Assembly (NCBI GenBank): GCA_023055425.1
Contig: JALGPY010000001.1
Coordinates: forward strand, 142,873,368 to 142,937,367
Direction of reading: 5' to 3'
DNA length: 64,000 nt
From: Linanthus parryae
Taxonomy: Eukaryota > Streptophyta > Magnoliopsida > Ericales > Polemoniaceae
A program made the translations under genes and the position numbers. Shown here one piece after another: positions 36,301-46,980 of this stretch (the first letter of the stretch is position 1; each line of letters starts with the position of its first letter). The notes beneath the pieces are model-generated. The model was not told where the DNA came from and searched no databases. It saw only the letters and a list, made by a program, of their open reading frames with translations.

Positions 36301-36728
36301 CAGGCACATAGAGATGCTATTTCTGGCGATAATTATGAATTAAGATATTACATTGAAAATGATGGGTTACATTACCTCGGAGAAAGTTGAATTCCCAATC
36401 CCAATGTTCGAACCACACTCTGTTGTTTGGTCTCGAGTTTAGCCTTTGAAGAGGAGGGCATCCACACACTCAACTCATTAGTACTTGTTAGATCATTCCC
36501 TTCTGCTAGACAGACATGTCTATATCATCATTACTTCCCAGCGGCTGACTGCAATTTATCTTAATGTTAAATTGGCCACTGCAATTTATCTGAATATCGA
36601 TAACTAATTTCGTGATACATTTAACAATTCATCAATTACCATATTCATATATTCTTTAATGATACTAGTTATATTAGTTATTACTATATTTTGCCACTTC
36701 ACTAATTTTTATCAACATTGTGAACATT
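36301..36728. other. ~428 bp indel between block A copies
   Basis: Present here, absent from copy 1, where AATTGTATTGAGGATT reads through at about 15117. ATT occurs at both borders, so this may be an insertion with a 3 bp duplication or a deletion from copy 1 by short homology. No TIR or coding sequence is visible. A deletion in copy 1 seems slightly more likely. Confidence 0.6.
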
Positions 36729-37636
36729 GAGGATTAATAAGACAATGGCCTTGATTGCTAGTCACTGTATTCCTTTTGATGTTAAGTTACTTATTTCGTA
36801 CGCCCATATCTAAATTTGTGTTCAGTTGTTGGAAATTTAACTTAAGCGTTTATATAAATAAAATTCACATAATAAAGTAGTTAAAAAACAGAATAATAAT
36901 ATTAGTTTAGATGACAATAATTCTAAGTCGAACCAAGATGCTACCTAATTTGAACATACCATAAGTTACCACATACACCTCAACAGAAGAAGAAGGTTAG
37001 CGTAAAGTAACACCATCTTTTGTTTTTGTTATTCCAACTATTTTTCGGCAACGCTTTGATTAACTATACGATACAAGAACCTGCTTATCTTTGCACATTG
37101 TTGTAGGGCAATCTTAACTGTACAACTCTATGAAAACAACAAGTTTCATTATCATTTTGCTAGTCAAATCATCACCTCAAAATGGTTGAAAAAGCCAGCA
37201 GGACACTGTACTGCATAAGCATGAAATGAAATAGAGATAAAAATGACAAGGAACTTACATTTTACTTGGTGCCTTAAAACTTTTATGGGCAGCTGGTCGG
37301 ACTCAGAGACAAGATAAAACCAAAGGCCATGTTCATACATACACAAGTCACACACTTTCTTCGTACAAAGTCGCAAGAAGCTCGAGAACGGTCGAGTTCA
37401 TCGAGATCGACTCTCTTACGTTCACTGGCTCGTCACAACGACAGAACTGTCATCACTCTCTGCCAGGTCAATCATTGGCGACTTCTATGGCGAGCTTTCT
37501 ACTTATATGACACCTGTTTGTACAATATAATTTTTTCTTTTACTTGCCAAATGTACAAGTTTGCTAAAAAATAAACCAAAGCGAAGTTATTAACATGTAC
37601 GGAATGATTCGAAAACACAAGCATTTAAGTTAAGCA

Positions 37637-37990
37637 TTCAAAGCTAGTTGGAAGCTGCAGATGATGGGCGAATCTATTGTTCAGCGATTCTGTCAAGAGA
37701 TTGGGATCAAGAGGAAGGTGTTTAAAGTTTGGATGCAAAACAATAAACATGTTCACATGGGCATGAACAAGAAAAAACTCATCATCTACAAACCAACTTT
37801 AGTTTCTTGTTTCTTTAATGTCTTCTTCTTTTTTGCTAATTCCATTTGTTGGGGTGGTTTTTCTCAGGCCTAAAAAGAATGTGTAGACTGTATCCTGACC
37901 TGGGCCGTAAGTAATTCGCCCAGCTTTTGGTTTATAGTTCTAACTCACAAAGAATACGAGTTTTACCATGGCTCAACAATATATACAAAA
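37637..37990 (+). pseudogene. ZF-HD 3' half, unit 2 copy P1 (truncated)
   Basis: Begins inside the homeodomain at [13 protein letters not shown] and continues [20 protein letters not shown] then [13 protein letters not shown]. There is no finger, linker or first helix. The left part was lost by a deletion that joins TTAAGC of the upstream sequence to ATTCAAAGC; copy 1 has both sides intact. Confidence 0.75.
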
Positions 37991-38640
37991 ACATTAAAAC
38001 ATTTCTTCTTCGTGGGGTCAGAACTATGAACCAAAAGCAGGGCTACAAGTCTACACTACACCTAGAGTGATTTACTAGAAGACCCGAGGTCTAGATACAA
38101 TTTACACATTCTTTTTAGGCTTCAGAAAAACCACCCAAAAACAGATGAAATTAGCGAAAAGAAGAAGACATTAACAAATAAAAGAAAGAACATAATAAGG
38201 TTGGCTTGAAGATGATGAGATGTTCTCTGTTAATGCCCATATGAACATGTTTATTAATCTGCATCCAAACTTTAAGCACCTTCCTCCTTATCCCAATCTC
38301 TTGACAGAATTGCTGAACAACATATTCACCCATCATCTGCAGCTTCCAACTAGCTTTGAATGCAAAGGCAAGCACCTTTCCCTCCTGTTCTTTGGTGAAC
38401 TTAGTCCTTGACCTTTTCATCCTCATCATCCCTACCTCAGGAGAGGGCACCATCATCTGCGTATTTCTCCGGTACCCTACAATCTCCTCAGGGTCTTCCA
38501 TCTCATAATCTGCTTCAATCTGTTTCCTATGGAAGTTCCTGTGACAATTGCAAGCAACACAATTGAGGGCTTCCAGGGTACCTTCTTCTCCTCCAGCCAT
38601 GATGTCAACCCATCTAGTGTTCTTGTTTATTGAGGGCGTC
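37991..38640 (-). CDS. ZF-HD 3' half, unit 2 copy M1: longest open frame (163 aa)
   Basis: Open from 38642 to 38151: [20 protein letters not shown], a half zinc finger (residues ~27-44, [14 protein letters not shown]), a linker, a full-length homeodomain (residues ~75-137, from [13 protein letters not shown] to VLKVWMQINKHVHMG), then a hydrophobic tail. ZF-HD proteins are nuclear DNA-binding regulators. Two key features are lost: the DGC.EF part of the finger is WVDI, and the invariant homeodomain Asn51 is Ile (WMQINK where other copies have WMQNNK). The unit 1 partner has the same Ile codon. Normal ZF-HD proteins are longer and begin with a complete finger. It could make a short protein unable to bind DNA normally, but more likely it is a pseudogene that happens to be open. 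Confidence 0.5.
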
Positions 38641-39285
38641 AATAAATGAGATGCAAGAGATGGGTCTCATGGTTGGCAGAGGAGAAGGTACCCTAGAAGC
38701 CCTCAATTGTGCAGCTTGCAGTTGTCACGGGGACTTCCATGGGAAAACATATTGAAGCAGGTGATGACATGGAAAACGCTGAGGAGACTGTAGGGTACCA
38801 GAAAATATGCAGATGATGGTGCCCTCTACTATGGTAGGGATGATGAGGAGGAAGAGATCAAGGACTAAGTTCACCAAAGAATAGAAGGACAAGATGATTG
38901 CCTTTGAACTCAAAGCTAGTTGGAAGCTACAGATGATGGGCGAATCTATTGTTCAGCGATTCTGTCAAGAGATTGGGATCAGGAGGAAGGTGCTTAAAGT
39001 TTGGATGCAGAACAATAAACATGTTCACATGGGCATGAACAAGAAAAACTCTTCATCTTCAAATCAACTTTAGTTTCTTGTTTCTTTATTTCGTTAATGT
39101 CTTCTTCTTTTAGCTAATTTCATTTCTTGGGGTGGTTTTCTCAGGCCTAAAAAGAATGTGTAGACTGTATCTAGACATGGGCCGTCAAGTAATTCTCTCT
39201 AGGTGGAGTGTAGTAGACTTGTAGCCCTGCTTTTGGTTTATAGTTCTAACCCGCAAAGAACACGAGTTTTACCATCTCAACAATA
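38641..39285 (+). pseudogene. ZF-HD 3' half, unit 2 copy P2
   Basis: Head-to-head with M1. The homeodomain is interrupted by TAG after TKE (AAGAATAGAAGGACAAG), then reads [38 protein letters not shown] and ends SSSSNQL. The finger region is out of frame. Unlike unit 1 P2, it keeps the HMGMNK stretch. Confidence 0.75.
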
Positions 39286-39930
39286 TATACAGAAACATTA
39301 AAACATTTCTTCTTTGTGGGGTCAGAACTATGAACCAAAGCAGGGCTACAAGTCTACACTACAACTAGAGAGATTTACTAGAAGACCCCAGGTCTAGATA
39401 GAATTTACACATTCTTTTTAGGCTTGAGAAAAACCACCCCAAAACTGATGAAATTAGCGGAAATAAGAAAACATAACAAATAAAAGAAACAGGAAACTAA
39501 GGCTGGTTTGAAGACGATGAGTTGTTCTTTGTTCATGCCCATATGAACACGTTTATTGTTCTGCATCCAAACTTTAAGCAACTTCCTCTTTATCCAATCA
39601 CTTGACATAATTGCTGAACAACAGATTCGCCCATCATCTGTAGCTTCCAACTAGCTTTGAATGCAAAGGCAAGCTTCTTTCCTTTCTGTTCTTTGGTGAA
39701 CTTAGTCCTTGACCTTTTCTTCCTCATCATCCCTACCTCATTAGAGAGCACTATCATCAGCGTATTTCTCGGGTACCCTACAATCTCCTCCGGGTCTTCC
39801 ATCTCATAATCTGCTTCAATCTGTTTCCTGTGGAAGTTCCTGTGACAATTGCAAGCAACACAAATGAGGGTTTCCAGGGTACCTTCTTCTCCTCCAGCCA
39901 TGATGTCAACCCATCTAGTGTTCTTGTTTA
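39286..39930 (-). pseudogene. ZF-HD 3' half, unit 2 copy M2
   Basis: The frame from 39901 reads [27 protein letters not shown], a linker, and the homeodomain up to QQLCQVIG, where a one-base deletion brings a stop (GGATAA). The C-terminal part with WMQNNKR lies in the next frame (39650-39405). The deletion is shared with unit 1 M2. Confidence 0.8.
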
Positions 39931-40566
39931 TTGAGGGCGTCGATAAACGAGATGTAAGAGACGGGTCTCATGGTTGGCGGAGGAGAAGGTACCATAGAGG
40001 CCCTCAATTGTGCAGCTTGCAGTTGTCACGGGGTCTTCCATAGCAAACATATTGAAACAGGTGATGACATGGAAGACGCTGAGGAGATTGTAAGGTACCC
40101 GAAAATATGCAGATGATGGTGCCCTCTACTAGGGTAGGGATGATGAGGAGGAAGAGGTCAAGGACTAAGTTCACCAAAGAAAAAAAGGAGAAGATAATTG
40201 CCTTTGAACTCAAAGCTAGTTGGAAGTTGCAGACGATGGGCGAATCTATTGTTCAGCGATACTGTCAAGAGATTGGGATCAAGAGAAAGGTGCTTAAAGT
40301 TTGGATGCAGAACAATAAACACGTTCACATGAGCATGAACAAGAACAACTCATCATCTTCAAACCAACTTTAGTTTCTTATTTCTTTAATTTGTCAATGT
40401 CTTCTTCTTTTGGCTAATTTCATCTGTTTAGGGGTGGTTTTTTTCAGGCCTAAAAAGAAAGTGTAGACTGTATCTAGACTTGGGCCATCAAGTAATTCTC
40501 TCTAGGTGTAGTGTAGACTAGTAGCCCTGTTTTTGGTTCATAGTTCCAACCCGCAAGAATACGAGT
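39931..40566 (+). pseudogene. ZF-HD 3' half, unit 2 copy P3: intact homeodomain
   Basis: The only plus copy with an unbroken homeodomain: 40107-40373 reads [39 protein letters not shown], then [20 protein letters not shown] and ends SSSSNQL. TAG after TKE in the sister copies is AAA here. Asn51 is present. Upstream the finger half reads [15 protein letters not shown] (RNFH changed to GVFH) but is joined to the homeodomain by a one-base frameshift in the linker. So the homeodomain could be made alone from the internal Met, if it is transcribed at all. Confidence 0.7.
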
Positions 40567-40617
40567 TGGACTTAAGCTGTTGCAACTTGTATTAATTTGT
40601 ATACTCTGAATGAATTG

Positions 40618-42920
40618 ATGTCAGTTGGCTATGTATGAATACTCAGAACAAAATAGGAAGAGCACTAGAATAGAGAAATGCAAAATAGAAAAAGATAGTT
40701 TCGCAGGTACAGGAGTAATGCAGCACAGGAAAAGGAAAGCCAAAGGCAACTTGGTACTACAATTGGTGCAAAGATACACCTCGAGAAGAAAGTTCAATCT
40801 AAGAACAAGATGTAAGGCTATGAAATATAGTAGTGGGGATTGTAGAAACTCTCGGTTTCTAGGGTTAAAACCCAATAAAACTCTAAGTTCTTTACCTTAC
40901 AAGGTTCAATACTATACTACTGGCTTCTCTAATGAAACAAAAGACATATATAACCTTAAACTACCTTACCTCTACGCTAAGTAAGACTTTTCTTCAAGGC
41001 TAAGTAATAAGCTAAAGAGCTACAAAAACTGAAGCCTAAAGGCTGCAGATAAAAAGCTGCAGTAGGAGGGACCCACTAAAATGCAATTTCAGCTATTAGG
41101 TCTGTAGGGATCAAGCTGCTAAAAGAGAACCAGAAAATCCTATAAGTTGTGTTAGGATCACCCTGCATCGAAGAGATTCTGTTATTTCAGTCCATGTTGA
41201 ATCTATTCTTGAACTTGGCCTTTTCGAGTTCTATTTATAGCATATGAAAATATTGCAGACTTGTATTGCATAGAGCAACTAGCGGAATAGAGTTTATAAG
41301 CAAAAGGTAACTTTCTGATGCATAAATAGAAAAACAACTTACAAGTAGGAAAAGACCAAAGCATTGCTCACCACTCTTAGGATTCGATTTTGTGCCCAAG
41401 ATTTCTTTGCTTCATGAGCAGCAATGCGGAACAGCTGGGTGAGAAGATGCCTCAACTGTTAGTCCTCGGAACGCATTTGAAGCAGACTCCACGTCACTGC
41501 TAAACTCAATCCGTACCTTCATAATATCATAAGAAAAAATAAGCGTAAATGCATAATCGTAAACACCTTTCATAAAAGGATGAAAATATTCTGAAAGCAT
41601 AGTTAACTTATCTAATGCAGAAAACTGAAACTTGAATTTAAAAGCAAACGGAAAAAACTCATCAATAGCAGTTTAGTAAAACATAATAGATAACGTGTGT
41701 TTTGATGATTGGCTTGTCAAAGCACATTCACTTAATGCACATTCCCTCACATTCCAGAGACATGATGGATTCAAGGACATTTTTTTGAAAAGTAAAGATT
41801 GTAATATAAACACAGACGGCGTAAGTAGAAGATTGATCAACCCATTCCCTCACATTCCGGAGGTATGATGGATTCAACGACATTTTTTTTTATCGGTAAA
41901 GATTGTATTATATACACGGACGGTGCAAAAACCCTCCCAGGCCAAACTGCTAGTTAGTTGAGTACAGAACATACAACCTACGTACTAAAAATAATTATCT
42001 TGTTTTTTCAGGTAAATGAATCATGACTTCAGAAGAGTTTAGTACAAATCTGAACAGGCCAGAATTTAAAAAGCTTTCTTCAAGAACATGAGTACGCTCA
42101 ACTCAACCCGACAAGGGCTTAGTTTGGGAACACCAACTTTATTGGTGCTTTTAATGTTAGATTTCTTCAGAGAAATCCTACTTATCTTTGGACTTTTAGT
42201 CACACATGGCCAACACCAACTAGTCCAAAAAAAAGTTAGAAAAAAGGCATCAAATTTAGCATGCACTTGCAACGGACAACAACAAGTAGTTGCAACAGAC
42301 ACCGGTTCTGTGGTTTATGTAATCTTTTCTTTGTCCAAGTTCCTGTGGTCACAAATCCACAATTCTGAAAAAAAATACCATTATTAATCTTTGTTTCATT
42401 CGTCGGTGCTTCATGTGCATCCTTCCATTGCTCAGTTTTGTTTTTTCGCGAAACATAAAAACCCCACAAAAAACAAGTCCCCAAACACACTAAAGGTTTT
42501 TCTGATTTTGACCTGGGTGGGCTATGTGGATCAATTTGTACAGCTATGACTTTCCACAGCCATTTGCTCACTTAAGTCTAAACTGAACACGTGTTTTCTT
42601 ATTATCCGCCCAGGTTTGTCTGTATCTATGGTTTTAAAAATCGGCTCCATACAGTTATGTGGTGCTGTTGCCGCGCAGTATTGTAGGCATTGGATACCGC
42701 AACCGCCAATACCTGCAGTTCCAATCAAATTCACGCAAGACTAATACTCTGCCGTTTTGGTCAATTCTCTACCATTACAGTGTGTTTTCTTTACCATTAA
42801 GGCCGGTACTCTATCGTTTCACTCAACAATTTAAAAAAGAAACGCAAATTTGGTTGCTGATTCTCGTTACCGTGTGTCTGATACTCTGATCGGGGTATTA
42901 ATAATAAGAGCCATGTCTGG
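40618..42920. repeat. Block D, copy 2
   Basis: Matches 23255-25560. The join to the ZF-HD array is rearranged: TTAAGCTGTTGCAACTTG at 40573-40590 is the reverse complement of sequence at about 23162-23182, so a short inversion accompanied the junction. It contains the ~455 bp version of the insertion (40716-41170) and a damaged exon relic. Confidence 0.85.
41372..41516 (-). pseudogene. Exon relic of an unrecognised gene (D copy 2)
   Basis: Same exon as 24068-24225: EFSSDVESASNAFRGLTVEA, then a 14-base deletion (ATCTGCTTGCCCAG of copy 1 is missing) that shifts the frame to a stop. The GTGAGC donor is kept. It confirms that the exon is not maintained here. Confidence 0.5.
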
Positions 42921-43430
42921 TCTCCCTTTCCTTGTATACCACGGTTGATTTGGACTATATGGCTTCAAGCTCTGGATCTAGTAACATGATCACTCTAATT
43001 CATCAGACAATTATCGCCCAACATAAGGGATGATACTTACTCCTCATTGGATCTATGTTCTTTGACGTTGGAACTTGATAATTTAGTAAATAGCTTTCGT
43101 AGATAGAATTTTAATCTAGGGCACAATCGACCAAACAATTACTAAAGTGAGATCTAGCCACCAAAAATTTTAATCTAGGGCACAATTTAGTAAACAGCTT
43201 TCAAAGATTACCCACCAAAAATCAACCAAACAAACACAAAAATGATGAAGCTGAGGAGGGTTGGTTAGTTAGTTACCCAGAAAGCGGATTTGCCGAGAAC
43301 GGAGAAGGCGATCGGGGTTGATTGTGAGCTTGGCATTCATGCAGAGGAGGATTGACTGCTTGATGGAGTCCGATCTGGTGATGGGTCCGCCACATCGATG
43401 CAGGAGAGGATGTCTTCGCTCCAGTAGCGA
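42921..43430. other. D-E transition, unit 2; exon-like stretch on minus strand
   Basis: Contains a local duplication of ATTTTAATCTAGGGCACAAT (about 43109 and 43168). From about 43455 to 43285 the minus strand is open (MERPESQRSLLERRHPLL, ending RQIRFLG at a GTAACT donor-like site) after a GA-rich leader. Unit 1 has the counterpart near 26200-26075 but not in the same frame. It may be the 5' exon of an unidentified gene. Confidence 0.3.
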
Positions 43431-44859
43431 CCTCTGGCTCTCAGGTCGTTCCATCTTCTCTCCCAGATCTCGCTCTCTCTCTCTCTGTAGGAGCTTGATT
43501 GATTTAATGAAGGTTCCGGACACATTTTATGGCCCCCATGTTGTGAGCCTTGTTTACAAGTGTTCCACTAAAATGAGTGCATGTCATTTCGTCAAAGAGA
43601 GTGGTCATATGACCAATGTCCATATCTCTGTGGTTGTTTATATTTTGGATGGTGTGAATGATGTCGGTTTGAATTGTGGTATTTCTGTATTTGTGAGGAG
43701 ATAATAACTTCATCAGTTTTAGAATTCCGCGAGTTTATTCTGTCAGGGAAAAATTGTTGCGACAACCGCGCTTTCTTTGATGCATCCATTAACATTGTCA
43801 GTCCATCCAGTCGTACTTCGTTCACTGTTTTGTTTACATGCCGCGTCAACATGGAATATCATATGTTCGTGGGAGCTGGCGCGGTTAATGATCTCAAAAG
43901 ATTCGCTGTGCTTCTATCTCGTCGGCAAAATTGCAAGAACAAAAATGTTACTGTATGTCCCTAAGATATACATTTGCTAGATTAACCTAGAGCTTGAAAA
44001 CTATTTGGGATGTCATTAAGACGTTTATGTCGGGACGTATAATATTACTCTTGCGTGTAATTGGAAGGCGCTCTACAGTTGAGTCGCTCAGCTTTGTGCA
44101 GCCCGTCAACGTTAGTACGAATAGAAATCAATAACGGATTTTCTTTTAACTTACTTCCTATAACTGTCAACATTTGCTCTTCTGTTCTAAAATTACATGG
44201 TTGTCCTCTCCAATTTTCAAAAAGAGTAGCAATCAACTTAGATAAAAATAATTCATTGACACATTTTTTGTTTTTTTAGGGGAATTAACATTTTCGGTTA
44301 ATTTTAAATTAATCTACGACACCCCTAAATTTAAGCAGGTTATATGTGCAATTTCATAAGAAAAAAGTAGAGTAAAAGTGTAATTAAAAAATCATAGTTT
44401 CTCAAATAAGTCCGGATTAGATATCATGTGGTGGTTATGTGATATTCTAGAAAATGTTTTCAGGTGCTTGTGTTGTACTTTTGCAATTAATAATAAGTAG
44501 TGGACCATATGTGTACAAGTGTCAAAAAATTGAGTTTTCAAGTTGAAATCTGACTGCCGTTACTAAAAGTGTGGGTGTACTTGTGAAATATCTTAAAATA
44601 TTGGGGCAGAATTGTAAATCTATAAATGTCTCCCTAAAAACGTTTTTTTATAACCGTCTCCCTAAAAAAGCTATAACTGTCAACTTTTAGATAAATTTTC
44701 ATTAACATTTCTATTTTTGTAAGCGGAACTAACATTTTCAGCTAGTTTACCATTATATCTGCAACACTCCAAAATTTTTAAACATGTGATAAGTAATTTT
44801 TTTTTAATTAGCGTAAAAGTGTAATTAAAATTTGCATGTTGGAATCTGACTGCGGCAAG
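43431..44859. repeat. Block E, copy 2a (3'-truncated)
   Basis: First of three tandem E copies in unit 2. It has the start tract (CTCTGGCTCTCAGGTCG), the CGTACTTCGTTCAC and ATATCATGTGGT landmarks, but lacks the last ~700 bp of E. A short internal repeat of CTCCCTAAAAA occurs near 44630-44660. Confidence 0.75.
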
Positions 44860-46980
44860 ATCTCTGGCTCTCAGTTCCTTCCATCTTCTCCGAGATCTCC
44901 GAGATCTCTAGAAGCTTGATTGATTTTATTGGAATTTTCATCTCTATTTCAGTCTTGGTTCATATTTGGATTCTCTATTTATTTATTTTTTGTGAAGAAG
45001 AAAATGTATTTTAATGCTCTGGTCACTTATGTTGTTTAGATTTTCAATGGTCTGAATGCTGTCTCTTTGGATTGTGGTATTTCTGTATCCGTGAAAAATC
45101 AGTCATTTATAGAATTTCGCGAGTTTTTGCTGTCATGAGATAGGAAATTATTGTGAAAATTGTGTTTCCTTCTATGCATTTATTAGCATTGTCAGTCCAT
45201 CCAGTCGTACTTCGTTCACTATTTTGATTCCATGCCGCGTCAACAAGGAATATTATGTGTACGTGAGAGCTGGCGCGGTTAATGATTTCAAAGGATTCTA
45301 TTGCTTGTGTGTTTCTATCTCGTTGACAAAATTGAAGAACAAAAATACTAATGTATGTCCCGAAAAAGACACGCATTTGATAGATTGACATATCTCTTGA
45401 AAACTATATGGGATGTCATTAGGATGTTTATGTTGCTACGCAAGAAATAGGACGGCACATCCTCTCTTGCGGGTAAGTGAACGGGAATTCTCCAACTATG
45501 GCTGAAATATAGCAATTAGGGCAACTAATGGCCTAAGTCCCTTATATTCCCTATGTGAAGGTAAGGATTTCCCTTCTTTAATTAGCTAAGTAGGCGTTCA
45601 ATCACTATGAGAGTTGAGTCCCTCAGCTTTGAGCATCCCGTCAACGTTAGTGAGAGAACTGAGAAAGTCAATAACGGCTTTTCTTTTAACTTAATTCCTA
45701 TAACTGCCAACTTAATTGCATGGTGGCCCTCTCCTGTTTCAAAAAGAGTAGCAACCAACTGACGTAACATTTCCGTTAACATTTTTTTGTTATTTACCAT
45801 TATATCTACAACACCCCTAGATATTTAAGCAGATTATAATTGCAATTTCAAAAAAAAGAAAAAAAAAACAGAGTAAAAGTGTACTTAAAAATTTTTAGTT
45901 TCTAAAAATAAGTCCATGTTGGACATCATGTGGTGGTTGTGTAATATATTTTAGAAAATGGTTTCAGGTGCTTGTGTGGTAATTTTTAAATTAACAATAA
46001 GTAGTCGAGCATGTGTATATATAAGAAAATTGAGTTTTCAAGTTGAAATCTGACTGCGGTTACTGAAATCGTGAGGATACTTATGAAATATCTTAAAATA
46101 TTAGGGTAGAGTTGTAAATCTCCAAAAGTGCATAAAAACTATAATTATAAATTTAGCCATAAGCTTTAGAAACTACACTAACCTCCTCCCAATGTGAATG
46201 CAACCTAAGCTAACCATCTTGCCAACTCACCTAGTGAGGTATCCACCTCCAAAACATGATGAACACACCGCATCTCTCTTCGTAATCAGAATACTAACCC
46301 GTCCGTTCGGACTGATAAAAGTTATACTTTTTATCCTTTTTGAATAATTAAACGCATATATTGTCATTTTCATGTTATTTAAGGATAATACATATGTAGT
46401 ATCCAATAATTATTAGTTTTAAGGAGGATAAAATAATAATTTTCAAATACTTGATAGGCCAAAGATAAAAAAAATTGTCACACTGTTAGTCGAGTGTCAA
46501 AGGGTGGTGTGGGAGAGAGAGGAAGAGGCAGGATTTGAATTAAAATATACGTTGAATTTGAACCGTTTGACTCAAAGTAAACTAATGATTTAAAAAAAAA
46601 ATGTGCGAACATTAAATGCCTTACCTCAATCAGTATATAGAAATTCCAACCCAATCTTGTTCGTGGAGCATTCAAGTTATTCTTGAGCTTGAAAGATGAA
46701 AACCCTATTTTCCACCTTATTGTTGAAAATGTTGCGGTTGCAGCTTCCTTTCATCTTCGAGAGGTGATCCCTAATAGAAATTGGAGTACTTTATCGTGGG
46801 TAGCAAGTTGTCGGGGTAAGAAATGTGGACTTGGAGTTCCTACCTTCACTTCTTGGGTTAAATTATGAAAATCACGAAAATTCTCATATATTGGATCTTA
46901 TATTCTTTCTTCTGTTGTAATCACGAACTTCCATAACTTGATTTTGACGCCTAAATCAAAGGAACATATTGGATCTTATG
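44860..46980. repeat. Block E, copy 2b
   Basis: Second tandem copy, ~2.1 kb, from CTCTGGCTCTCAGTTCC to GGATCTTATG. It has all landmarks, including the GAGCTTGAAAGAT and TTTATCGTGGGTAGC stretch near 46690-46800 that copy 2a lacks. A 61-codon plus frame here (46683-46868) is not open in the other copies. Confidence 0.75.

Larger units (their letters stand above)
29228..40566. repeat. Block A, copy 2 (segmental duplication)
   Basis: Same order as 10873-19640 with about 1% divergence where I compared it. It differs by a 3.27 kb insertion (30382-33651), a ~460 bp deletion near 30029, an extra ~428 bp at 36301-36728, and a ~690 bp deletion at 37636 that removes the start of the ZF-HD array. It carries its own cysteine-synthase relic and ZF-HD array. 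Confidence 0.9.
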
